From: Limnanthes douglasii subsp. nivea
Lineage: Eukaryota; Streptophyta; Magnoliopsida; Brassicales; Limnanthaceae
NCBI GenBank assembly: GCA_036936605.1
Contig: JAUPFV010000005.1
Location: forward strand, 154,753,195-154,817,194
Direction of reading: 5' to 3'
Length of the DNA: 64,000 nt
This document shows positions 1 through 10,054 of the stretch, one piece after another (position 1 is the stretch's first letter; every line of letters begins with the position of its first letter). A model generated the notes under the pieces. It had not been told where the DNA came from, ran no database searches, and saw only the letters and a list, made by a program, of their open reading frames with translations. Both the position numbers and the translations under genes were made by a program.

Positions 1-1176
1 TTATCTACTTCAATACACATGACAACAGAAGTTGGTATGTGAGCATTAAGCTTAACGATTTCTAGGTCCATAGCAGGTAGGATACTAAAAAACCGAATAT
101 ATCTGTCTTGGAACCAAACTAAACAATAATCCTGATAGAATCAAGTGGGCTATATCTATTGATGGATCATTAAACACAAAACTAACTTGGAATACAATAA
201 GGAAAAAAGGAATGAATCAAACCTTTTCAGGAAAAGCTAGAATCCATTAACTCCAAAGAAATGCTCATTTTTTCTTTGGAGAGCTTTAATGAACTAGTTT
301 CCCTCTGAGAAGAATCTTCAACGAAGAAATTTCCAGCTAGCTTCAAAGTGCCAGTTCTTCCACAATGAAGAGACCTCTAAACATGTTATGCTCTACTGTA
401 AACAGGCTTGGACAGTGTGTAATCATTTCAGCACCATCTTGGAAATATATATCACCAGAACTATGACTCTTCCCCATCTCATTCGCCTCTGGTACTGGTC
501 TTCAACAAAAGCTTGCAGTATTAGAACAATTCTCCCTGCAATCATCGCGTGGACAATCTGGAAAGCAAGAAACTCCAATGCAAACCTTCTAAAGAGACGG
601 CATTGGGGCAAGGATGTCAGAATTGCTAATAAATTTGGATGCTATCACACCTGAATGATAGTCCGAATTTCACTTAAATGAACTTCACCAAAGCTTAATC
701 GTTTTAAGTTGAATAGTGACGGGGCTTCCTTGTCTTCTGGATAAGCTAAAGGATGGGGTGTTGTAAGGAATCACGATGGAACTATCCTTCAAGGTTTTGG
801 CATATTGTATGGGAAGAACTCTGCTATTGTAGCATAAACCATAGAACTCGTGGATGGTCTAGCAATGTGCAGAGCCTTAAACTTAACAAATCTCGACGTT
901 GAGGTCGATTCTACCATTTGGGTTGATCTAATTGGTGGAGGCAAGTCGATTTGGTATTTAGATCCTCTTATAAGCTATTGGAGAAAGCTTATAACCTCTT
1001 CCATGTCAATAAAGCACGTCTTCAGATAGCAGAATAAGGCCGCAGATTGGGTCGCAAAGAGCACTCTTCAACTGAGGGAAAACCTAGATTTTAATCATTC
1101 TTCAACCCCAAACCAGTTGCGAGCCATTGTCTTCCTTGAAAGCATTGGGCTTGGTTACATAAGAAATGTCTATTGA
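1..1176 (+). pseudogene. LINE 3' end: zinc-binding region plus RNase H, decayed
   Basis: This is the C-terminal part of the ORF2 polyprotein of a plant L1-type LINE. Bases 150-650 read, with frame changes, as the zf-RVT region (SKCQFF, ETSKHVMLYC, then WTIWKARNS). Bases 700-1176 read as an RNase H domain: LNSDGAS carries the first catalytic Asp, DVEVDS a later one, and the end reads KAADWVAKSTL then ESIGLGYIRNVY and a stop at 1174-1176. At least three in-frame stops interrupt the RNase H part. The same C-terminal signature ends three other LINEs in this window (23.7, 27.1 and 45.4 kb). The 5' part lies outside the window or is lost. It is certainly non-functional. Confidence 0.85.
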
Positions 1177-2039
1177 TTCTCAAATTGGAAGAAAATTTTG
1201 TTTTGAAAAACTTTGGAAACTTATCAGAAGGATGTCTAGTTTTCGGAGAAGATGATCGGAGAAGATTTGATGGAAGCTTCACCAGTGTTCAACTTGGTTG
1301 AAGAGGGAATTTGAAACTTTTCATTTTCATTCTTTAGTTTTGTGTAATCTAGTATTAAGCCCTTGTATTGTTTTTTTTAAGTTCCATTTTCATGTTCTTT
1401 AATCCAAGAGAATGGGCATATAAAATTTGTGGATTTTGCGTTTGTTTTTTCGTTAGGAAAGTATTTCTAATTTACAAAAATTATATAAATTTAAGTTCTA
1501 AATAATAATAAAAATATAAATTTAATATTTTGTAAGAGAATATGTATTAAAAAAATAGTGTAAGTTGAATTAATTTTAAGATAAAATATTTATTAAATGT
1601 ATATTTCATTAATCAAGAAATTGAAAACATAAAAAAAGTTATAATTTTAAATTATTATAGATATATTTTTATAAATAATATGAATATATGAATAAATTTT
1701 TTAAAATAGAATTAAAAATATATATTATGTTTATCTAGATTGGATAAAATACGGCATTTAATATTTAATAAAATTATATTAACTTTATACTATATTTAAA
1801 TTATAATATATTATTTATTTAATAATTAGTTTATAAAATAGTATTTTTCTATTATTAAATATAATACAATATTGATTAGCATAAGCTGCATAACCTATGT
1901 TATATTAATCTTAGCAGGATAGGTGTGTAACAGTGCGTGGTTTTATCGTGTGCGATCTTCAACAATTTTTTTTTATAGTTTAATGATTTCAAATCCCGTT
2001 TATGGTGGCAAATGAGTTTGGAAGTGAGAGAAATAAATG
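1177..2039. other. AT-rich spacer without genes
   Basis: This begins with the probable 3' untranslated tail of the preceding LINE (to about 1460) and continues as very AT-rich sequence with many short poly-A/T runs. I see no ORF, RNA gene or clear terminal repeat. Confidence 0.7.
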
Positions 2040-2125
2040 GTGATCTGTATACCTGCATTATCAGTAACCTGCCAGACCTGTAACCTGTTAAACCTACAAC
2101 CTGTTAAACCTGCAAGCTCTTAGAC
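2040..2125. repeat. Short CCTGC(C/A)-type repeats, left block
   Basis: Imperfect units around CCTGCCAGACCTG and AACCTGTTAAACCTG follow each other about five times, then an (ATT)n run at 2140-2165. A second block with the same units lies at 3018-3175, on the other side of a hAT transposase remnant. Subterminal repeats bound by transposase are a hallmark of hAT elements, so the two blocks may be the subterminal regions of one element; that link is inference. Confidence 0.6.
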
Positions 2126-2509
2126 CTGTTTAAAGTTTGATTATTATTATTATTATTATTATATGGTTATAAATATTATAAGTGTTGTAATTATTTTATA
2201 AACCAAAATCATACTTTAAGTTATATTTTAAAAATATTTTTATAATATATATGATTATAAATAGTAGTAGTGTTATTATTATTTTTTGATATTACAATCT
2301 GATTATTATTGTGATTTTGTTTTAAATATTATTGTTATTATTATTTTTTAAAAAAATCATATCTTATAATTATTTGATAGTATAATTGTTGTTATTATAA
2401 TAAAATGTAAATATTCTTTTTGTTTATTTAGCCGTTCACAGTTTATACTCTTGCGGGCCGGGAGTTGAACAATTGTTTTCAAATTAAAATACAAAATCTG
2501 AAAAAACTA

Positions 2510-2892
2510 TTACAAACACCATTCATCTTCTTCATAAGTATAATCCTCATCATCTTCACTTAAATGACTCACAACTTCGTTTTCTTCCATAATTTTGTGT
2601 TCAAGTGTATCTTCATAATCTTCGGGATAATCTTCAAAGATGTCGTCTACATTTACTTCGTCTCTAAACTCTTTGTCTCGCCTCCTTTTATCTGTCGCGG
2701 TCTAATCCTTGATTGCCAGAAGCACTCCAAGTGCTTTACCCGTCAATCGTGTTCTCTTAGTCGTGTATTGCAACCTCGTTTGGCTGAAAGCAAACTCACT
2801 TGCAACTGTAGACAAATGTATTGCATAAATCTCTTTAACAAACCTGCAAAGAATAGGATACTCATCAGTTTTAGTACCCCCACCATCTTATG
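2510..2892 (-). pseudogene. hAT transposase C-terminal dimerisation domain, remnant
   Basis: Reading the minus strand from 2892 gives DEYPILCRFVKEIYAI then STVASEFAFS, the conserved core of the hAT family C-terminal dimerisation domain (usual pattern YPxLxxxAxxxLxIxxxSxxSExxFS). It continues TKRTRLTGKALGVLLAIKD, then a TAG where the family usually has Trp, and an acidic tail (EDYPEDYEDTLEH, EEDEWCL) ending at the stop at 2510-2512. Only this C-terminal segment of about 125 codons remains; the BED finger and catalytic domains are absent. The opposite strand has an open frame of 109 codons that is only a shadow. Confidence 0.85.
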
Positions 2893-3017
2893 ATATCTTC
2901 AATACCATGGTCGAGAAAATTCGAATTAATTAACACATTCAAATTAATTTTAAATAATATTATAAATTATTTGATAAGGAGTGCCTTAAATGGGTCTTCT
3001 GGTGGATAATTTGCGTG

Positions 3018-3175
3018 GGTTTATCTGCCAGACCTGCAACCTATTAGACCTGTTTACCTGTTATATCTGCATTAGTAGTAACCTGCCAGACCTGCAACTT
3101 GCATACCTGCAACCTGCCTGACCTGCAATCTGCCAGACCTGCAACCTGTCAGACCTTCAACCTGTTTAAAATTGT
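3018..3175. repeat. Short CCTGC(C/A)-type repeats, right block
   Basis: This block has the same unit as at 2040-2125, with about eight imperfect copies of ACCTGCAACCTG or GCCAGACCTGCAAC. A stretch reading TTAAATGGGTCTGGTGGGTCGTGG follows the block. With the left block it brackets the hAT remnant. Confidence 0.6.
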
Positions 3176-3879
3176 TAAATGGGTCTGGTGGGTCGTGGGT
3201 CTACTTGTTTGTCACTCCCGCACATGAAATCTAAGGCTCATTCTTAAGGAGTTATTGTATTTTTTTTACGTTTGAAAAGGCATCCGTATTTTTTTATTAT
3301 AATAATTATTTTTTAATAATTATTCGGATCTACCAACCTATTATATCTTTTTGTATTCCTGAGATACATTCTGATAATAGCCTAAGATATTTCTTATCTT
3401 CGCATATTCGCAACGTTTTAATACGGTAACCAAAATATTGTAATTTCCGATTTTTTCAATCCAATCAACCAATTTTTATTATATTTAATAGATTTTTGTA
3501 GTAATCAAATCACTAAAATCGATATCACCTAGGTCCAATATTAATATTAACCTCCTATAATGTAATATTATAAAACATATCTAAAACATTAAAAGAAAAA
3601 CTTAAAAAGTCCTTCCTTTTACACTGACAACGCACGCTCAGATTAAGTAAAAGCCACATAATCTTAGTGCTCACATGGTTTACAGTGCTAAACTTGGTTT
3701 ACAACAGGCGCAAAGATAGTAATTTGGGCGATGAGCTATGATAGATTTCAACTTAAGATTAAGTAAAAGCCAACATCCAAGCGGAGGCAGAATCCTGATC
3801 TCCACAGAGAGAGGTTGACAAAATACTCAAACCGATTTTAGGGCAGCCAACCACAATGGATGGAAAACCAACTGTTCGA
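3176..3879. other. Spacer without recognised genes
   Basis: Mostly AT-rich. Bases 3600-3880 have a more balanced composition and may be the decayed 3' flank of the CAX pseudogene, but I cannot match any protein here. Confidence 0.5.
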
Positions 3880-4440
3880 GGGAATGAATCAGGTAGAGAC
3901 AGACTAAAATTCTGCAGAATTGCTTAAGCTTTTGAAGAAAAGATGAGATTCAGAGCTTGAATTGTTGTGGAAAGCTTCCGCAGACACAAAGAAACAACCA
4001 CAACAGTAAGCCAAGACTTTATGGACTTCTTTCTTTTCTGAATTTTTGTCGATTTGCGTAAAGGAAAGTATGGCATCAATAAGGAATCCAGATAACACCA
4101 GTATCCATATAATTTGGATAGTAAGTCGGCCATAAGTGATTTCTGGAGCTTCTTCTTTGTCAGAAGCTTCGCTATGATTTCTACTGCCTCAACGATGGCA
4201 CTATAAGGATATTTTGACTTTTAATCTCCGTATGCGTGAAGTGAAGCACAGCTGGAAATGTTAACCCCATCACAGCCGTTAGAAGCAACCCTAACTAAAT
4301 TTTCTGAACCACCCTTATCATAAATTGATATCATCATTTCGGTTGCATTGCTAAATGAGGCATTTAGTAGAACTCCAACTGTTGGCCCAATGAAGAATGC
4401 CAGCTGCTCAATTTCATAACCCAGCCGCTCTGCTAAAGGT
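3880..4440 (-). pseudogene. Cation/proton exchanger (CAX-type Ca2+/H+ antiporter) pseudogene
   Basis: The minus strand reads AERLGYEIEQLAFFIGPTVG then LLNASFSNATEMMISIY at about 4435-4318, the first conserved repeat region of CAX antiporters, membrane proteins that exchange Ca2+ for H+ at the vacuole. After a jump it reads AVMGLTFPAVLHFTHTE at about 4280-4230, the next CAX landmark. Beyond that come an acidic EEAPEIT-like linker and ILVLSGFLIDAI, resembling the start of the second half. The transmembrane segments normally between the first two landmarks are missing and the frames differ, so this is a dead copy. The order is collinear with the gene but with internal losses; no introns could be placed. 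Bases 4441-4660 may be further decayed N-terminal sequence. Confidence 0.75.
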
Positions 4441-4897
4441 ACAATTTATATGATTTGAACGGTTTTGAGATGGCAACATTAATAAGAGATTCCTTATAGT
4501 TACTTTCAAGATCAAATCCATGCATGTTTCTGCATGCTGGAGATGAACTGAATGGGATTGCCTCATCGAATCAAGGTACGGCTTTGGGACTACAGGTCCC
4601 ACCGTGGCTATAGCAGACAGAGAGCAAAACAGGTAATTCATACACCTTTTGCGATTCAGCCTCTGAAAAAGAATAAATCTCTATCGAGCACCAATCTTGG
4701 AAGAAGAAGAGACTTCGTCTCGACAGTATAAATGATACAGGTAGGGATCCATCTATTTTCTACTTGGGAACTGCATAATCATCTATTTTCTTTCAATACT
4801 TTGATGAGATTAACGAACCGATTCTATCAATTGTTGAGATAACTTTGCTGCTAAAAAGAAGTTAAGGAAGACGAGGCCAAATATAACAGCCTAAAAT

Positions 4898-4902
4898 CAA
4901 GA
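4898..4902. repeat. Target site duplication of the outer LTR element, left copy
   Basis: CAAGA directly before the LTR. The same five bases follow the other LTR at 17665-17669. Confidence 0.85.
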
Positions 4903-5303
4903 TGGTAGCGAAGCGGAAGTAGAAGAAACAGGTAACGATAAAACCCTAACCCTAGGTTAGAGAAATAAAGAGACTCAGAATAATAATTCTCAAAATTCAA
5001 TTAATCAAAGTCTGACGGCAAAATAACGTATAAGATGCTTTATATAACATGACCCAAAACCCTAATTCCAAATAAAGAAAATTACATAAATGTTTTAAAA
5101 TAAAATAAATAAATAAAATAACGCTAAAATATTATAACTGGTTTTCGAAGGCTCTACATGTTGAATCTGGATATCAAACTTTGTGACAAAGTCACATTTT
5201 TAAAATCTGATGGGCTCGTCGAAATCTTCGATTTGAGTACCTGTTTGACCCAATTCCGATACCTAGGAAAGAAACCAGTCTGTTCGCAGTCTTCGCTACA
5301 TCA
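4903..5303 (-). repeat. 3' LTR of the outer element
   Basis: 401 bp, intact. On the plus strand it runs from TGGTAGCGAAGCGG to GCTACATCA. It contains a plant telomere-like stretch (AAACCCTAACCCTA) near 4940. It matches the split copy at 6776-6979 plus 17468-17664. Confidence 0.92.
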
Positions 5304-6728
5304 TCCTTCCCCGGTTGGGAAGAATTCGACCTCGAATTCGAAACGTTGAAACATTGAAAGAACTGAAAAAATATTAGCGTATTTACCGCCTATTTCAATT
5401 GATACCAACATAAGGGTGTGATAGGTGAGAATCAGAATGCTGCAACTCTTTTCAAGAAGTGGTTTCTCAACTTTATCCCTCTTTACCATGTCCTCGACAT
5501 TATTGTGATCAGCAGTAACAAGATATACTTCACCCACTGGTTCTATGTCTGTTTTATAAACCCATTTACTAAGCACAACACCCTTGCGCGTGTAAAAAGT
5601 TGTTGTCTTTCCAGTTCCAGACTGTGCTTGTTGTATCACACCAAGACCCTTGCAGAAAGTAACAATTCCTCTTTGTTGAATATTAGATGACTTCTCAAGT
5701 TCTTCAGAGTATATTTCTGCCAGCAGATTCAAAACACTACAATCTTCTACTTTTAACTTGTTACTCTTTCTTTTATTTTCCGAACAATCACACAAAACTC
5801 CTTCAGGTTCTATTACAAAACTTAATCTTTTATCCATTAAAACACTATTCTTTTCTTTTATCAATTTACTCATAATCTCAAACACAAAAATATCATCTTC
5901 CATTTTTCCAATACGACAACATGTATCCACTAAAAACCGAATCAAAGGTTTGATTTTAGGATAACGTAAAATACCTAGAAGATACATCTCCACAATAAAA
6001 TCTGCTAGTTTGCAGTGCTTCTTCAATAGAAGGTCTGAAACGATGTAGTCTGGTGTATTGAAGCCTGAGACAATATCTCAATCTACAAGTTTCTCCTCAA
6101 TATCAATTAGATCTTCATCATCCCAATCATCATCATACTCATCGTAGACTGGTTTGTCAAATACCAACCCAGATATATCTTCAAAAATATGTGTATCATA
6201 GATTGGTTTATCAAACACGGAGTCAGACATAGTTTTAGCATCACAACTAAGATCGGCAGCTGGTGCAATTTGAGCATGAAACTCCTTAACTGGTGGTGAT
6301 TTTGGAGACATTACTCTAGATGGCACTAATATAAACTTGATACCATCTTTCACAAAACTGTATCGATTAGTTCTACTATTATAAGTAGAATTTCTCTTAA
6401 ATTGCCACGGACTTCCTAAAACTAGATGGCAAACGTCCATAGGAACTACGTCACACCATGCTGTATCTTTGTAATTACCATTAGAAAATGCAATTTGACA
6501 CCGTTTAGAAACTGTTACCTCAGTGTACTCTATCAGTCCTGACAGTATGTATGGGTATGGAAGAGCTTCAGTCTTCAACGCCAGTTTCTGAACAGCCTCC
6601 TCTAAAACCAGATTCTCATAGATATCTGAATCAATTACAAATTCGCAAATTCTTCCTCCAATTGTGCAGGTAGATTGGAAGATGTCGTTCTCTATTCTAG
6701 CATTCAAATCAAGAGGTACCCGGAACAT
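5304..6728 (-). pseudogene. Chimeric ORF: aspartic protease plus eIF4A-like plus phosphoglycerate mutase-like fragments
   Basis: One reading frame of 476 codons runs from an ATG at 6728 to a stop formed by the first bases of the 3' LTR (5303-5301), broken once by TGA at 6080-6078. Residues about 20-130 resemble the Ty3-type gag-protease domain (CTIGGRICEFVIDSDIYEN, later TVSKRC, WCDVVPMDVCHLVLG). The catalytic D-S/T-G reads DSD, so the protease is probably inactive. A middle part ([36 protein letters not shown]) is unrecognised. Then comes [20 protein letters not shown] followed by SGTGKTTTF, matching the Q motif and Walker A region of eIF4A, a DEAD-box helicase. Next is [19 protein letters not shown] then ILTYHTL and IGG, matching the metal-binding C-terminal part of cofactor-independent phosphoglycerate mutase. 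The last part ([13 protein letters not shown]) is typical of Ty3 element 3' ends. Neither host enzyme domain is complete. The host-gene fragments look like transduplicated exons kept in one frame. Confidence 0.8.
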
Positions 6729-6760
6729 GATTCATGTATTTGCGTAGCAGGAATTGTTAG

Positions 6761-6772
6761 GCTCTGATACCA
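6761..6772 (-). promoter_or_regulatory. Primer-binding site of the outer element
   Basis: On the minus strand TGGTATCAGAGC begins three bases after the 5' LTR end. This is the standard plant primer-binding site complementary to initiator tRNA-Met. Confidence 0.88.
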
Positions 6773-6775
6773 ATA

Positions 6776-6979
6776 TGGTAGCGAAGCGGAAATAGAAGAA
6801 ACAGGTAACGATAAAACCCTAACCCTAGGTTAGAGAAATAAGGAGACTCAGAATAATAATTCTCAAAATTCAATTAATCAAAGTCTGACGGCAAAATAAG
6901 GTATAAGATGCTTTATATAGCATGACCCAAAACCCTAATTCCAAATAAGGAAAATTACATAAATGTTTTAAAATAAAAT
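6776..6979 (-). repeat. 5' LTR of the outer element, part next to the interior
   Basis: 204 bp that match 4903-5106 with a few substitutions and stop exactly at the Tat insertion. The remainder of this LTR is at 17468-17664. The last five bases, AAAAT (6975-6979), are the left target duplication of the nested element. Confidence 0.92.
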
Positions 6980-7407
6980 TGATGAGTCCGAATTCAGCAT
7001 GCTCCCCGGACACGGACAGATCAGTCCAAGGCCTCCGGACCGGACAGATCACATGGACCGGACAGATCACTTTGAACACTAAGACCATAGGACTGTTCGA
7101 ACTATGACAAAAGTACTAAAAAACCTAAACACTTCTTGACTAAGCTACTTGCTCTCCTACTTAGAGCTCATGGGTCTTTGAACACGACTCGGGTCCATTA
7201 AACATGACCCGAAAGCCCATAAGGGCCCAAACATCAGGGTATAAATACCCAACCACCTGCATTAACTATAGGTAATGAGAATTAACTGCTACCAAGCTGC
7301 TTAATTATCTCTCTACTCTCTACTCTAAACACTTAAACACCCACACACCACCATAAAACACCAACTGAAATTACTAGTCTACCCTCAGGCGATTATTATC
7401 CACACCA
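6980..7407 (+). repeat. 5' LTR of the nested Tat element
   Basis: Starts TGATGAGTCC and ends ATCCACACCA. U3 contains three closely spaced copies of GGACAGATCA (7014-7076). A TATA box (TATAAATA, 7240-7247) sits in a short palindromic context, GGGTATAAATACCC. The stretch after about 7270 is presumably R-U5. Confidence 0.92.
7240..7247 (+). promoter_or_regulatory. TATA box of the 5' LTR promoter
   Basis: TATAAATA within the LTR, about 160 bp before the LTR end and conserved at 17295-17302 in the 3' LTR. Its position fits the Pol II promoter of the element. Confidence 0.65.
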
Positions 7408-7430
7408 GATTGGCAACCACAGTGGGAGGC
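7408..7430 (+). promoter_or_regulatory. Probable primer-binding site region of the nested element
   Basis: GATTGGCAACCACAGTGGGA follows the LTR directly. It resembles the TTGGCGCC...GTGGG type of primer-binding site seen in Tat elements. I did not assign the tRNA. Confidence 0.5.
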
Positions 7431-7480
7431 ATGAGGTGCCTGAATCAAGCATTCAAAACCAGCTAAGAAAATCTGTCCGA

Positions 7481-9330
7481 ATGAATCCGGACAATCCAGA
7501 ACTACCACCAGCTTTGCTCGAAGTGGTGGGAGAGAACGATGAATACACCATCGAAGAGCGTGACCGGCTAAAGGGTGAAATAGAAGCTCTGAGGGCAGAA
7601 AAGGCCAAGATGGGCATGAAAGAAAAGTCTAAAGCATCGGTTGCTCATCACACCGATAACCCCAGAGAGCATGAGTCTTCAAAAACTCATGTGAGCACCA
7701 AAAAGACTCATGTAAGTTCTAAAAAGTCTCACCGGTCCAAGCATGTGGAGAGTTCTGACTCAAGCTCAGAATCTTCTGATAGCTCTTCGGACGATGAAGG
7801 AGTTGAAAAATCTTTATCCTCAAGCAGCGATGAGGGTCAAACTAGAAAGAAACAAAGGCAGATCAAAAAGTATTCAAGAAAAAGGGATAGACATGGAAGA
7901 ATGAAGAAGAATATTGGAAAAGGGTCATCACACAGCCGGAGGCATGTGGATAAGATGTTGATGGATCCCTTTGCCTTCCACGATGAACCAGGTATCTTTG
8001 CAACTCCCAATGAGGATACTGTGTTCAGTCGTGGAAGGAATTGGAGGCAATCTCCATTGTCTTCTAAAATTTTGTCCGGAAACCTCCCCAAGAGGTTTGA
8101 CAGCACCAAAATAGAGAAGTACGATGGCAGTACTGATCCGGACAACCATCTGGAGCAATTTAAAAACTTCATGATGAACTTTGATGACGATGATAAACTA
8201 CTTTGTAGGGAATTCTCCCAATCATTTACAGGGAGTGCTCTGAAATGGTACAACAGCCTGCCTCAGGGTTGTATTAAAGATTTCGATACGTTTTGGGTAG
8301 CCTTTCGAAGGCAGTTCGTAGGGAGTAAAGAGCTGAAGGGAAATGGAGACACAATAATCCATTGTGCCCAGGAACCAAATGAGTCCTTGAAATAATATAT
8401 AAGTCGTTTTGTGAACACCAAAAATGGGTTGGTTGATTGCTTCGAACAAGTGGCAATAGCATCCTTAAGGCAAGGTTTGAACCCAGGCAATCTAGCTGAT
8501 TCAGTGACCACAAAGAAGGCCATGACATGGGGAGGGTTGCTGAATCAGGTTGGCAAACAGATAAATGTTGATGAAACAAAGAAAACCAGGATGCACAGGA
8601 AGGTGAGGTCTACCCCAGTGGCACCAAATCACAATCAAAATCAGTCCGGGAACAAAGCAAGAGAGACCGGACAGGAGCATGGTAGGGAAAAATCTCAGTC
8701 TCAGCCAGCAGCTCCTGCTCAGAGTCAGCAATCCAGAAACAAAAGAGGGCCATAGGTCCAACCGGAGTGGTTCACAGAGCTAAAAGAAAATTTGGCCACC
8801 ATTTTTGATAAAACGAAGGATGAGGTGCATTACCGGAGACTGGCAACACTGCAGTCTCCCAGAGAGCATCGCAGCAACTTTTTTTGCCAATATCACAATG
8901 ATATTGGCCATACCACTGATGACTGTATAGCATTGAAACAAGAGGTTCAGAACTTGATTGAGAGGGGAAAGCTGGGAGCTTACGTTAAAAGAAGAGGAGG
9001 CAACAGGCCTGACAACACTCACCGGGTTGGTCCAAGTAATGCTGCTCCGGAGGGGGCCATGGTTATAGTTGAAAGGTTTGACGTGGAATCTGAATACTTG
9101 GATCCTGATCCAACTCGAAACAGAGTGGGTGCTATAGAGGAATGTTCTAGATCGGTCTCCGGGCTCATTAAGTTTTTTGAGTCGCTTACAATTTTCGGAG
9201 GGGACACTATGACAGCTCCTACTGCTTCTTCAAGGAAGAGGCATGTTCATACTTTAGCCTCCCAGCTAGAAGGAGGCATGACATCTTATCAATCACCAAA
9301 CGCATTCCCCTTCATTCTTTTTGATGAAGA
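7481..9330 (+). pseudogene. gag of the nested Tat element
   Basis: The capsid polyprotein packages element RNA into particles. The first ATG in this frame is at 7481 (MNPDNPELPPALLEV). The N-terminus is charged, with Ser/Lys runs (SSDSSSESSDSSSDDEG). The retrotransposon-gag core spans about 8090-8480 (KYDGSTDPDNHLEQF, WYNSLPQGCIKDFDTFW). At 8880-8940 is a variant zinc knuckle, CQYHNDIGHTTDDC (C-X2-H-X4-H-X4-C), as in other Tat elements. Two in-frame stops break it, TAA at 8393 and TAG at 8753. The frame continues without shift into the protease. Confidence 0.85.
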
Positions 9331-9823
9331 TGATTTGAGAGACATTGCTGGCCCTCATGAGGATGCTGTTGTCATAAGAGCATCTATAGGGGGCAATGAC
9401 ATAAGACGAATCCTGGTGGATACTGGAAGCTCAGCCAATATCCTTTTCCTAACCACTTACAAGAAAATGAAAAATCCAGCTGTAATTCAGAATTCGGACA
9501 GGTCAATCGTGGGCTTCACAGGCAGCTCAGCAGATGTGATCGGAGAGTTCGAAGAAGAGGTGTTATTGGGCAAGGGCCCGTTCAAGAAAATGGTCAGAAT
9601 ACTCTTTATTGTGGTGGATTGTCCCACTTGCTATAATGCCATTCTAGGGAGGTATTGGCTCTCTAGGATGCATGCAGTGGCTTCAACAGTCCACCAGTGC
9701 TTGAAGTATGCTGTTCAGGGACAGGTTGGAGTCGTCCGGAGCAGCCAAAAGGTTGCAAGAGAATGTTATGCTACTGCCCTGGGGCCTCGAACGCTGGGGG
9801 CAGTCCGTATTAATGAACAATAG
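9331..9823 (+). pseudogene. Aspartic protease of the nested Tat element
   Basis: Same frame as gag. DDLRDIAGPHEDAVVIRASI leads into ILVDTGSSANILF, with the intact catalytic D-T-G. Downstream NAILGRYWLSRMHAVASTVH is the usual end of the Tat protease. The frame closes at TAG 9821-9823, but similarity carries on in the same phase toward RT (DVTGVPSEVISHHISVR near 10030-10080) after another stop at about 10003. The enzyme would mature Gag-Pol. Confidence 0.82.
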
Positions 9824-10054
9824 TAGTTTGAGGGCCTTTCTGGGGGTGAGGGTGAAATTGATGACCCCAGAGAGACCCCTAGAGTACTGATACCGATCGA
9901 TGAGGTAGAAATACATTGTTTGGAAGATGGGAAAAGTGTCAAGATAGGGTCCAAGATGCCCCCTATGTTGAAAAATGAAATTTTGAAATTTTTGAAGAAC
10001 CATTAGCATGTTTTTGCTTGGTGCAATGCTGATGTTACTGGGGTTCCATCAGAA

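Noticed and set aside
5490..5650. A functional DEAD-box helicase (SGTGKT Walker A)
   Set aside because: Only the Q/Walker A block is present; DEAD, SAT and the helicase C-terminal domain are absent and the block sits inside an LTR element, so it is a captured fragment.
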